DNA from: Planctomycetaceae bacterium
GTDB lineage: Bacteria > Planctomycetota > Planctomycetia > Pirellulales > Thermoguttaceae
Assembly: GCA_031287585.1 (NCBI GenBank)
Contig: JAITST010000298.1
Coordinates: 1-14,331, forward strand
Direction: 5' to 3'
DNA length: 14,331 nt
The notes beneath the pieces were generated by a model. It did no database searches. It was not told the origin of the DNA and saw nothing but the letters and a program-made list of their open reading frames with translations. Numbering within the stretch: the first letter of the stretch is position 1; each line of letters opens with the position of its first letter. A program made the position numbers and the translations under genes. Of this stretch, positions 6,468 to 13,819 are shown piece by piece.

Positions 6468-7787
6468 ATGTCACAATCATCTGAAAACTTTGACCAAGAT
6501 TTTATACTAATTCATGAACAATCGTCATTTGCCCCGCCACCGGACGCGGTAACGGACGCAATGACAGACGCGGAAGACGATGCGGTGCCGCTGGAAGAGA
6601 TTTTCGCGCAAACTCCTGACGCTGATGATAAGCCGTCCGAACGCAGAGGTCGTTTGTCGCGGAATTTTAGTATTCTGTTGATAGTGCTTGCGGTACTTGT
6701 TGTTCTGTTTTGTTTGCCGAATGTTGCGGAGCGGTTTTATTATTTTATGACACGCGGCAAGATGCAGGCGGAGGCGGAAGTTGCCCGTGAATTGTTGAAG
6801 GAGATTAAGAACGTTCAAGAGATTATTCCTTGGGTTGTCAAAGCAGCGGAACCGTCGGTTGTCGGCATCGAGTCGCACAGACATATAACGCTTCCTGACG
6901 GTACCAGACTAGCCCAAACGGAAGAAGGGTCAGGTGTGTTTGTTGACGCGGACGGTTACGTACTCACAAATCATCACGTCGTTGCGGGGAGCGAGAAGTT
7001 TGTTATTTCGCTCAGTGATGGGCGAAAGTTGGAAGATGTGACGGTTGTTGGTTTCGACCCGATTATTGACCTTGCGGTATTGAGAGTGCAATCGCCGCTG
7101 CAAAAAGTGGACTCGTCGCTCGGTGAGAAATTTATACCGATTCCGTGGGGTAACAGTACGGAAGCTGAAGTCGGCGAGACAGTCATAGCAATCGGGAATC
7201 CATACGGTTTCTCTCATACAGTTACGTCCGGTATTTTGAGTGCGAAGGAGCGTTACTTGCAGGACAGCAGCGGTTATAGAACGCAAGAGTATTTGCAAAT
7301 TGATGCCGCGATAAATCCGGGTAACAGCGGCGGACCTCTGGTCAACGTGAGGGGCGAACTGATAGGGATAAATACGTTGATAACGCACGAGTCGTTCAGC
7401 GGAATCGGACTTGCTATACCGAGTAATCTCGCTAAACAGGTTTACGAGCAGATTCGTAAGAGCGGTGTAGTGCTGCACGGTTGGATAGGGATTCGGATGC
7501 GACCAGTTTCCAAAGATGACATAAAAGACATCGGAACAGCCACGACAAACGGGGTATTCGTAATCGAGACCGTTCGCGGCGGAGCAGCCGAAAAAGCCGG
7601 ACTAGAACGGGGCGACATAATAATATCAATAGACGGAAAAAAAGTCAACGACATTGTTCACTTCGCACACACGATAATAATGACAACCCCCCAAACCAAT
7701 CTCACACTAGAAGTAATCCGCGAAGGCGAAACGAAAGAAATAGAAGTAACGGTCGGACGGCGCCCTCAGTTTTATCGTAGACGGTGA
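6468..7787 (+). CDS. Membrane-anchored HtrA/DegS-type serine protease with one PDZ domain
   Basis: This 439-residue protein is a trypsin-like quality-control protease of the HtrA family (peptidase family S1C). The catalytic triad is visible: H170 in TNHHVVAG, D201 in DLAVLRV and S287 in INPGNSGGPLV. A single PDZ domain follows at about 335-430, with GWIGIRM, GVFVIETVRGGAAEKAGL and GDIIISIDGKKV. There is no cleavable signal peptide. An acidic, proline-containing N-terminal tail of about 60 residues precedes one membrane segment (about 67-84, ILLIVLAVLVVLF), so the protease domain should face the periplasm with the tail in the cytoplasm. That layout resembles DegS more than the soluble two-PDZ DegP/DegQ. 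The gene stands alone between gaps of 160 and 181 bases. No Shine-Dalgarno site is visible before the ATG. Confidence 0.93.
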   Translation: MSQSSENFDQDFILIHEQSSFAPPPDAVTDAMTDAEDDAVPLEEIFAQTPDADDKPSERRGRLSRNFSILLIVLAVLVVLFCLPNVAERFYYFMTRGKMQAEAEVARELLKEIKNVQEIIPWVVKAAEPSVVGIESHRHITLPDGTRLAQTEEGSGVFVDADGYVLTNHHVVAGSEKFVISLSDGRKLEDVTVVGFDPIIDLAVLRVQSPLQKVDSSLGEKFIPIPWGNSTEAEVGETVIAIGNPYGFSHTVTSGILSAKERYLQDSSGYRTQEYLQIDAAINPGNSGGPLVNVRGELIGINTLITHESFSGIGLAIPSNLAKQVYEQIRKSGVVLHGWIGIRMRPVSKDDIKDIGTATTNGVFVIETVRGGAAEKAGLERGDIIISIDGKKVNDIVHFAHTIIMTTPQTNLTLEVIREGETKEIEVTVGRRPQFYRRR

Positions 7788-7863
7788 TGGAATAACCTGT
7801 AACCAATAAAGTGTTGCGCAATTCAACCGTATTGAGGGAGTGTGTAATGCCCCTGAAACGGTC

Positions 7864-7892
7864 TTGACCGCGTTTTGGGATTGCGATAAAAT
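7864..7892 (+). promoter_or_regulatory. Strong sigma70-type promoter for the 775-residue protein gene
   Basis: TTGACC (7864-7869) and TAAAAT (7887-7892) are separated by exactly 17 bases. Each hexamer departs from consensus at one position. Transcription would start near 7899, giving a leader of about 70 bases. This is the best promoter match in the window. Confidence 0.7.
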
Positions 7893-7912
7893 ACTCTACC
7901 AAACACCAGCTT

Positions 7913-7928
7913 TTTTGCAAGAGCAAAA
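7913..7928 (+). promoter_or_regulatory. Leader hairpin in the 5' UTR
   Basis: TTTTGC and GCAAAA form a perfect 6-base stem around AAGA, inside the predicted leader and about 40 bases before the start codon. It does not cover the ribosome binding site. It could stabilise the mRNA; no regulatory role can be shown. Confidence 0.3.
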
Positions 7929-7957
7929 TTTGGAAAACGCAGTTAATAACAACAAAT

Positions 7958-7963
7958 AGGAGG
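7958..7963 (+). promoter_or_regulatory. Consensus ribosome binding site AGGAGG
   Basis: AGGAGG lies 5 bases before the ATG at 7969 and fixes that start. It stands out because most other genes here lack a recognisable Shine-Dalgarno sequence. Confidence 0.85.
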
Positions 7964-7968
7964 ACTCA

Positions 7969-10296
7969 ATGTCACAATTTACCTCACTACAACGCAAGAT
8001 AATTTACATCGTTGTAATCGTACTTTTATTCTATCCGTTGTATCGGTTAGGTTATCCGTCGAAGAGCGTTGTTGACGCTACGGGCAACGTTATTGGTATT
8101 GACCCGGGCGGTTTGTTGTCCCGTGAACGTGCTAATATGGAATTGGCAGACGCACAAATCGGGCAGATTGACCCGTCAAGTACGACGATGAAACTCGCGA
8201 CGTTCGGTATGCGCGGAGTTGCTATTTCGTTGCTCTGGTACCGGTCAAACGAGTTTGAGAAACGTGAAGACTGGAACAACGTCATCGCTACCGGTAATCA
8301 AATCGTGTTGCTCGAACCGAATTTCGTGAAGATGTGGGAGTTTCTCGGTTGGAAATACGCTTATAACGCGAGTGCATCGTTCGACGATTATCGTGAGCGG
8401 TATCGTTGGGTGATTCGTGGTTTTAACTTTATCACACGCGGTTTGCGGTACAACCAAAAAGTACCGAAATTGTTCAAGAACGCTGGTTGGACAATCTCAC
8501 AGAAAATCGGTATCGCTGACGAAAATGTTCAGTACCGCCGCTTGCTCCGCGACGACGAAGAGTTCGGTAAACTATACAACTGCGAACATCCAAGCGACCG
8601 GGATAACTGGTTGCTTGGACGGCGTTGGTACCATATCGGCGAAGGGCTTGTCGAAGAGGGACGCGGCATCGACAAAGAATCGGAGTTTCTTTTTTTCTCG
8701 CACTCGCGATTGAATTTGTTCAACTACGCGATGTGGGTTCGCAAAGACGGTATCTTTGGTGCGCCGGCGATGGCGGCGTGGCGGGACGCGCAAGAGGCGT
8801 GGAACGAATTTAGTATGAAAGATTTAGGTACGGCGATTGACGACAACAAGGGCGGTAAACCGTATCGTTCGACGTTACACAAGTTGGAGGAAATCAACGC
8901 CGCGAAGGACGAAATGACGAAGCAACTGCAAGGCATTGTACCGGATTTGTACAAGTCACTTTGTATAAAACGTTGGGATTTGTTGAGTGAAAATTGGCAA
9001 CAGGCATCGTTGCTTGACCGTCTTACCGCCGAAAAACCGGAACCGATTTACGTTGTCATTCGTGAGCATCTCGACGCGACAGAACCCGGTTGGAGAGAGC
9101 GTTTGAAGAAAGAGCAGGAAAACTTGTTCACGAAGGAACAACTCGAATTGAAGAAGATTCCGTTCCTGTTGCTGGAAGAGTCACAGTCTGCGATTATCAG
9201 CAAGGGTAACGAGGAATTTTCGGTAGTTTCGGGACGCGCTAACAACCTTTTGGAAGTTAGTCAGAAAGTTTTGTCGGACGAAATCCAAGAGTTGCGTGAT
9301 GTTACGAGTGCTCAAAAGGCGAACGCGCGTCGAATCATTCAAGATATGGAAGCGTTTGCGATTGATACGAGAATGTCGCGGTTGTTCCGTGAAATACTGA
9401 ACTACGAGTACCGTGTTCGTGAGGCGGTTGTTGAGCAGACGAACGAAGTTGACGACGCTCGCAGATTCCAGTTTGAAGGACGTGCAGCGTATTACGATAA
9501 CCGCCGTCAGGAATCGAATCGGCTGTGGTTGCAGTCAATGAACAAGTGGCGCGAACTACTCGACAAGCCGGAATTTGCGGACATTTGGGACCAAGGAACG
9601 TTTGTCTCGCAGATTTTGGAACTTGTTGAAAAGTACGTAATCATTCTCGACGCGGACAACGAATTGTTCCCGCCGGAATTTGGTTTGCAGAAGTTGGTAC
9701 TGTACGACATATCGCGTGACGGTAGAATCAAGCAAACGATGGAAGCACAAGATTACGCGAAAAAAACATTCGGCAGCGGCGACTTCGATACTGCGGATAA
9801 GTATTTTCAAAAGATACTGGGTTCGTGGGGCGGTGTCAACGCGACGAAGGAATATATGAAACTTGCGCCGGTGCCGGAAGTTCGTGATTCGATACTGGAA
9901 GCGTTGGCGTACTACGTTCGTATTCAGCGGAAACTCAATCGCGAGGTGACAGACGAAACGCCGCTAATCGGGTTCGCTCGTGATATGTTGCGCAACGACC
10001 CGCTAATCGACGAGGCAGCCGAAGCGTACCGTAGTGCCGAAACGCAAACAAGCGAACAGAAAGCGGACGATGCCGAGAAGACGTTGGCAACTGCCATCGA
10101 AACGTGGAAGAGGTTGATACAAAAGTATCCAATGATAGTATTGCAGCCGCAACAATCAGTCCACAACGACCTGTTGCTGGCAACAACGTTATACACCCAA
10201 GTAGTAAAGTCGCTAAACAAAGATGTCCCGGAAGAACTGAAATGGGTTGAGGATTTAGGGAAAAAACCGATTCCTGAAAGTTTGTTGGAGTTGTAA
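7969..10296 (+). CDS. Conserved planctomycete-type protein of unknown function, N-terminal membrane anchor and helical repeats
   Basis: I cannot assign a function. The 775-residue protein starts with one hydrophobic segment (about 11-27, IIYIVVIVLLFYPLYRLGY) with basic residues before it, so it is probably anchored with the bulk outside the cytoplasm. The conserved-looking front contains GGLLSRERANMELADAQIG, TMKLATFGMRGVAISLLW (73-90) and EPNFVKMWEFLGWKYAYNAS (116-135), followed by FDDYRERYRWV. I recall similar sequences from planctomycete genomes, some labelled 'IRE (iron responsive element)' without experimental basis. Residues about 370-490 are charged and helical, possibly coiled coil. 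Segments near 508-533 and 597-620 (GDFDTADKYFQKILGSW) resemble TPR helices. It has the strongest promoter and ribosome binding site in the window, so high expression is likely. It appears monocistronic or paired with the downstream hydrolase gene 84 bases away. Confidence 0.8.
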   Translation: MSQFTSLQRKIIYIVVIVLLFYPLYRLGYPSKSVVDATGNVIGIDPGGLLSRERANMELADAQIGQIDPSSTTMKLATFGMRGVAISLLWYRSNEFEKREDWNNVIATGNQIVLLEPNFVKMWEFLGWKYAYNASASFDDYRERYRWVIRGFNFITRGLRYNQKVPKLFKNAGWTISQKIGIADENVQYRRLLRDDEEFGKLYNCEHPSDRDNWLLGRRWYHIGEGLVEEGRGIDKESEFLFFSHSRLNLFNYAMWVRKDGIFGAPAMAAWRDAQEAWNEFSMKDLGTAIDDNKGGKPYRSTLHKLEEINAAKDEMTKQLQGIVPDLYKSLCIKRWDLLSENWQQASLLDRLTAEKPEPIYVVIREHLDATEPGWRERLKKEQENLFTKEQLELKKIPFLLLEESQSAIISKGNEEFSVVSGRANNLLEVSQKVLSDEIQELRDVTSAQKANARRIIQDMEAFAIDTRMSRLFREILNYEYRVREAVVEQTNEVDDARRFQFEGRAAYYDNRRQESNRLWLQSMNKWRELLDKPEFADIWDQGTFVSQILELVEKYVIILDADNELFPPEFGLQKLVLYDISRDGRIKQTMEAQDYAKKTFGSGDFDTADKYFQKILGSWGGVNATKEYMKLAPVPEVRDSILEALAYYVRIQRKLNREVTDETPLIGFARDMLRNDPLIDEAAEAYRSAETQTSEQKADDAEKTLATAIETWKRLIQKYPMIVLQPQQSVHNDLLLATTLYTQVVKSLNKDVPEELKWVEDLGKKPIPESLLEL

Positions 10297-10306
10297 CAAT
10301 GTTGAA

Positions 10307-10320
10307 TGGTTATATAACCA
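10307..10320. promoter_or_regulatory. Perfect 14-base palindrome TGGTTATATAACCA
   Basis: The perfect dyad lies 10 bases after the stop of the 775-residue protein and 60 bases before the hydrolase start. Its size and symmetry would suit a dimeric repressor site near a promoter, and its AT-rich centre (TATATA) could serve as a -10 region. No binding protein is encoded nearby, so the role is unknown. Confidence 0.35.
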
Positions 10321-10336
10321 GTGGTGTAGCCGATAC

Positions 10337-10354
10337 TCCGGTGCAACTACCGGA
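10337..10354 (+). other. Short hairpin before the hydrolase gene
   Basis: TCCGGT and ACCGGA form a perfect 6-base stem around GCAACT, 26 bases before the GTG start. No T-run follows. It could slow transcription or affect translation of the next gene, or be incidental. Confidence 0.3.
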
Positions 10355-10380
10355 ACGAGAGTGAAATCGAGAGAATCCCC

Positions 10381-11304
10381 GTGTCAAACAAACCAAAAGA
10401 AATCTGGTCTTCGCTTTATCCGTTCGAGTCGCACTGGTTTGAACTCGACGGCGGGTTGCGGTATCACTATCTGGACGAACGGCGGGGGCAAGGGAAACGC
10501 GATAGTGACCGCGAAGTGATTTTGATGGTTCACGGTAATCCGACATGGTCGTTTTACTGGCGAAACTTGATAACTTCGTTACGTGACCGTTATCGTGTCA
10601 TTGCCGTTGACCATATCGGTTGCGGTCTGTCTGATAAACCGACGGAAGAGCAGTATCCGTTCACTCTCGCGCGCCGAATCAGTGACTTGTCGGCGTTAAT
10701 TGAATCGCTCGACTTGCAGCGGATAACGTTAGTCGCTCACGACTGGGGCGGTGCGATTGGAATGGGAGCGGCGTGCCGTCACGAGAAACGTTTCCAACGT
10801 TTTGTGCTGATGAACACAGGAGCGTTTCGTTTCAACGTTTGCCCGTTACGAATCGCGTTGTGCAGACTGCCGCTTATCGGACGATTGAGCGTGCAAGGTT
10901 TGAATCTATTCGCGCGGGCGGCAACAAAAATGGCGGTAGCACCCGGACACCGTTTACCAAACGAAGTCCGCGCAGGCTTGTTAGCACCGTACAAAACGTG
11001 GGCGGACAGACTGGCGATATACAAGTTTGTGCAAGATATTCCGATGAACGAAAAACATCAGAGTTACGGAACGTTGCTAGCGATAGAAGAAAACCTGCGT
11101 CTATTTCGCAATCATCCAATCTGTCTAATCTGGGGAATGTTAGACTGGTGCTTCACATCAGACTACATAAAACGCTTCCTGCAATTCTACCCCGAAGCCG
11201 AAGTCCACCGCTTCTCCGATGCTGGTCATTACGTGGTAGAAGAAGCCGCAGAGAGAATCGTACCAATAATAGAAGAGTTTTTTAGTAAGAATGTGATTGG
11301 GTAA
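10381..11304 (+). CDS. oleB: Alpha/beta hydrolase of the OleB / haloalkane dehalogenase-like group
   Basis: The 307-residue protein has the alpha/beta hydrolase fold with an aspartate nucleophile. The oxyanion motif is HGNPTWSFYW (51-60), the nucleophile is D121 in VAHDWGGAIGM, a likely acid is D255 in WGMLDWCF, and the base is H283 in DAGHYVVEEA. The stretch from LYPFESHWFELDGGLRYHYLDE through DHIGCGLSDKP and YPFTLARRISDL matches OleB proteins as I remember them, better than true haloalkane dehalogenases. In the OleABCD route OleB decarboxylates a beta-lactone to a long-chain cis-olefin. OleA, OleC and OleD are not in the window, so this role is inferred from similarity only. The GTG at 10381 leads directly into SNKPKEIW; a weak GAGAG lies upstream. 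The gene is convergent with etfA. Confidence 0.78.
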   Translation: MSNKPKEIWSSLYPFESHWFELDGGLRYHYLDERRGQGKRDSDREVILMVHGNPTWSFYWRNLITSLRDRYRVIAVDHIGCGLSDKPTEEQYPFTLARRISDLSALIESLDLQRITLVAHDWGGAIGMGAACRHEKRFQRFVLMNTGAFRFNVCPLRIALCRLPLIGRLSVQGLNLFARAATKMAVAPGHRLPNEVRAGLLAPYKTWADRLAIYKFVQDIPMNEKHQSYGTLLAIEENLRLFRNHPICLIWGMLDWCFTSDYIKRFLQFYPEAEVHRFSDAGHYVVEEAAERIVPIIEEFFSKNVIG

Positions 11305-11520
11305 TATGCCTGCACTTTCCAAAAATTCATGATAGTAAATATGCGTAAAATACGGCATCATGATGTTGTCGCGGGCAAACCTTATTGGGAGACGTAAGTA
11401 TCCATCAGAGAGTAACTCATCCAGATTTTTTCAATCGTGTTCGGTATGTAACCATCCAATGCCGTTTACGTTTTGTTCACACCACGCTTTCGGTTACGGT
11501 GGGAAATTTCAAAATTTTCC
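11305..11520. other. Convergent intergenic region with weak hairpins
   Basis: This gap lies between two converging genes. ATGCGTA (11341-11347) and TACGGCAT (11351-11358) pair with one bulged G, followed by no T-run. A copy of the 17-base dispersed motif lies at 11428-11444. GGAAATTTCAAAATTTTCC around 11502-11520 is a poor AT-rich palindrome beside the etfA stop. I see no convincing intrinsic terminator for either gene. Confidence 0.4.
11428..11444 (+). repeat. Dispersed motif TTTTCAATCGTGTTCGG (copy D)
   Basis: This copy is identical over 17 bases to the copy at 503-519. Related copies lie at 324-340 (reverse orientation, one mismatch) and 3728-3742 (shorter, with two or three changes). All four are intergenic, and most are followed by AT-rich sequence. 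Confidence 0.5.
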
Positions 11521-12549
11521 TCACCGGCTCTTAAATTCTTTAATCATCGTCGGTATCACCTGTTTCAAATCACCGACGATTCCGTAATGTGCTATCGAAA
11601 AAATTGGTGCGTTTTTGTCTGTGTTTATCGCGATGATTTTCGCCGACTCTTCCATTCCTGCTCTGTGCTGTACCGCTCCGCTGATACCGCACGCGATATA
11701 CAACGCCGGTCGGACAGTCGTTCCCGTTTGACCTATTTGGTGTTCGTGAGCAATCCAACCGCTGTCCACCGCGGCACGGCTTGCGCCTACCGCACCGCCG
11801 AATGCCGCCGCTAGTTCGTGTATCAAACGGAATGCGTCACGGCTCCCAACACCGCCGCCGCCCGCAACAATAATCCGCGAACTTTTCAAGTTCAGATGAC
11901 GTTCTTCAAGATGACGCTGCACAACCGATACCTGCACCAATGCGTCATCAATCGTTACCCTCTCCCGCACAACTTCACCCTTGCGTTTCTGGTCTGGTTC
12001 ACGCAACGGCATCACGCCTTCGCGAACCGTTGCCATCTGAGGCCAACCTTCGGGATTAACAATCGTCGCGATGATGTTACCGCCAAACGCCGGTCGAATC
12101 TGCAACAGCAAATTTTTGTATGTTTCCTTTGTCCGATTGTCGGGAACATCGCCGATGTCGAGGTCGGTACAGTCGGCAGTCATACCGCTCCGTGTCTCCG
12201 ACGCAACTCGCGGCGCGAGGTCACGCCCAAGATTTGTCGCACCGTAGAGAACAATCTGCGGCGAATGTTTACCAATCAAGTCAACCAAAACTTTTGCGTA
12301 TGGTATTGTCGTGAACTGCTCCAACTTCGCGTCCTCGACAACATAGACTCGGTCAGCACCGTAAGCGATCAACGTTTTCGCGTGTGTCTCAACACCCTTG
12401 CCGCCGGGCAAAACCGCACCAACCGCAACACCGAGCGTATTCGCAATTTGCCGTGCTTTGCCGAGTAATTCGAGTGAAACTTCATTGAGTTTGCCATCCT
12501 GCTGTTCAGCAAAAACCCAAACTTCACCATTAGGATTCTTCTTGGTCAT
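11521..12549 (-). CDS. etfA: Electron transfer flavoprotein, alpha subunit
   Basis: EtfA is the FAD-binding half of the EtfAB heterodimer, which moves electrons between acyl-CoA or other dehydrogenases and the respiratory chain. The 342-residue length is close to the family's usual length (about 310-340). The C-terminal FAD domain is intact: VAGGGGVGSRD (228-238), GASRAAVDSGW (255-265), QIGQTGTTVRP (271-281), ACGISGAVQHRAGM (286-299) and INTDKNAPIF (308-317). The N-terminus (EVWVFAEQQDGKLNEVSLELLGKA) is the usual EtfA start. EtfB normally lies directly upstream of etfA; here the upstream 423 bases hold no gene and the next gene is araD. The partner must therefore be elsewhere. No Shine-Dalgarno site precedes the ATG at 12547-12549. 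Confidence 0.95.
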   Translation of the reverse strand: MTKKNPNGEVWVFAEQQDGKLNEVSLELLGKARQIANTLGVAVGAVLPGGKGVETHAKTLIAYGADRVYVVEDAKLEQFTTIPYAKVLVDLIGKHSPQIVLYGATNLGRDLAPRVASETRSGMTADCTDLDIGDVPDNRTKETYKNLLLQIRPAFGGNIIATIVNPEGWPQMATVREGVMPLREPDQKRKGEVVRERVTIDDALVQVSVVQRHLEERHLNLKSSRIIVAGGGGVGSRDAFRLIHELAAAFGGAVGASRAAVDSGWIAHEHQIGQTGTTVRPALYIACGISGAVQHRAGMEESAKIIAINTDKNAPIFSIAHYGIVGDLKQVIPTMIKEFKSR

Positions 12550-12623
12550 AAATCAAAAAATGTTAATTAATTAGTTGTAAGGAGTGAACAAAAGAGTAAC
12601 CACAAAAAAACGTTAGAGGTATA

Positions 12624-12651
12624 ATTATACAGAAATAAATTCTCCTGACAA
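12624..12651 (-). promoter_or_regulatory. Sigma70-type promoter for etfA
   Basis: On the minus strand TTGTCA (12646-12651) and a perfect TATAAT (12624-12629) are separated by 16 bases. Transcription would start near 12617, about 70 bases upstream of the etfA ATG. It suggests etfA is transcribed on its own. Confidence 0.6.
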
Positions 12652-12850
12652 GGTGCATAACAGGCGACAACACTATGTACCGGACTTTTTTGTTGACCTG
12701 TTGATTAAAAACGAAATGAGAAAAATGAAATAAATAGGATGTTCCGCGTACACAGTTTTTACAATTTTCGGAATTGAAAAAAGTGACGTAAATTCATACA
12801 TATTTGCAATAATAGTGCGAAAATTGCATTATTTTGCAAGCCCAGTTGAC

Positions 12851-12918
12851 GCAAATAAAAGCCCGAAACGCAAGTGAGGGCATTGCGCTAAAACCTTGCG
12901 CTGCGGGCTTTTATTCGC
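12851..12918. repeat. REP-like palindrome, possible bidirectional terminator
   Basis: The 24-base arms at 12851-12874 and 12895-12918 are reverse complements with three mismatches. Their cores are AATAAAAGCCCG and CGGGCTTTTATT, and the loop is about 20 bases. The pattern of AAAAGCCCG, then CGCAAG, then TGAGGG matches an intergenic element that I remember as common in planctomycete genomes. Each strand ends the stem with a TTTTAT run, so it could terminate araD transcripts (55 bases after the stop) and could also work in the other direction. Confidence 0.65.
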
Positions 12919-12972
12919 GGCAAGCGGCGGAGTTTTTCACTGATAATTAAGGATAGGTTTTTATATTCTGCC

Positions 12973-13665
12973 CTACTGACCATAGTACGCACCCGCGCCG
13001 TGCTTCCTGTTGAAATGTTTCTCAATCAGATGCGGGTTCATCGGCTGTTCGGGATTTAACATCGTTGAAAACATCGCCATACGCGCGACTTCTTCGAGAA
13101 CGACAGCGTTGTGAACCGCATCCCTGACCGATTGCCCCCAAGCGAACGCACCGTGATTGGCAACAAGCACGCCCGGAACAAACGCCGGATCAATATCACG
13201 CTTCTCAAAACAATCGACAATCACACGACCCGTTTCCGTTTCGTAATCGCCCTCAACCTCCGTCTGCGTCATCGAACGTGTGCAGGGAATATCGCCGTAA
13301 AAATAGTCCGCGTGCGTCGTGCCAATCGCCGGTATGTCCCGCTGCGCCTGCGCCCAAGCCGTCGCGTAAGTCGAGTGAGTATGCACCACGCCGCCGACGT
13401 TTGCAAACTTTTGATACAACACCAAATGGGTTGCCGTATCCGAAGACGGTTTCAAATCGCCTTCGACAACGTTGCCGTCCAAATCAACAGCAACCATCGC
13501 GTCGGGTGTCAGTTCGTCGTAGGAAACGCCGCTCGGTTTGATGACAACCCAACCCCGCTCGCGGTCGATACCGCTCACGTTTCCCCAAGTGAAAAGCACA
13601 AGGTTGTGCCGAACGAGAGCGAGATTCGCTTCAAATACGGTTCGTTTTAACTCGTTAAAGTTCAT
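12973..13665 (-). CDS. araD: L-ribulose-5-phosphate 4-epimerase
   Basis: AraD converts L-ribulose 5-phosphate to D-xylulose 5-phosphate, linking L-arabinose breakdown to the pentose phosphate pathway. The 230-residue length is almost that of E. coli AraD (231). The zinc ligands fall at the same numbers as in E. coli: D76 in SSDTATH, H95 and H97 in VVHTHSTYA, and H171 in VANHGAF. The catalytic pair is present as D120 in THADYFYG and Y227 or Y228 in GAYYGQ at the C-terminus. GNVSG (28-32) and KPSG (43-46) form the phosphate-binding region. The close E. coli correspondence favours AraD over fuculose-phosphate aldolase, but paralogues UlaF and SgbE, which act on the same substrate in ascorbate or related routes, cannot be excluded. 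Its neighbours are not sugar genes. No Shine-Dalgarno site precedes the ATG. Confidence 0.94.
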   Translation of the reverse strand: MNFNELKRTVFEANLALVRHNLVLFTWGNVSGIDRERGWVVIKPSGVSYDELTPDAMVAVDLDGNVVEGDLKPSSDTATHLVLYQKFANVGGVVHTHSTYATAWAQAQRDIPAIGTTHADYFYGDIPCTRSMTQTEVEGDYETETGRVIVDCFEKRDIDPAFVPGVLVANHGAFAWGQSVRDAVHNAVVLEEVARMAMFSTMLNPEQPMNPHLIEKHFNRKHGAGAYYGQ

Positions 13666-13682
13666 CGGAATACTTTTTTATT

Positions 13683-13753
13683 TCACAGGTAGGTAAGGAT
13701 AGGGAAGGTTAGAATACAAAAAACTATCCTTAACTACCCTTAACTATCTGTGA
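13683..13753. repeat. Imperfect inverted repeat built from 10-base units, upstream of araD
   Basis: The 30-base arms at 13683-13712 and 13724-13753 are reverse complements at 24 positions, with an 11-base loop. Each arm holds two tandem units of the form GKKAAGGDTA, ending in TCACAGRTAG at the tip. It starts 18 bases upstream of the araD ATG, so it should lie in the leader or promoter of araD, or end the vsr transcript. No T-run follows on the minus strand. Confidence 0.6.
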
Positions 13754-13819
13754 GTTCTTTTATTACCCCGTAAAATAGACGTAAATGCTCAAAATAATGC
13801 ACAGTAATCCACAACTATT

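Larger units (their letters stand above)
12550..12972. other. 423-base intergenic region: etfA promoter, AT-rich tract, REP-like palindrome
   Basis: No gene is visible. From left to right the gap holds the etfA leader and promoter, an AT-rich stretch at about 12690-12840 and the large palindrome. The AT-rich stretch includes a weak hairpin, CAATT-TTCGG-AATTG, at 12762-12776 flanked by T and A runs. TTAAGGATAGG at 12947-12957, close to the araD stop, repeats the unit found upstream of araD. Confidence 0.5.

Noticed and set aside
11818..12468. 216-codon + strand open frame opposite etfA
   Set aside because: It is antisense to a complete, well-conserved etfA, and its composition is unlike a real protein (many N, R and T).
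12805..12840. Apparent palindrome TTGCAATAAT...ATTATTTTGCAA
   Set aside because: The arms match only in part once aligned, and the AT-rich context makes such matches common.
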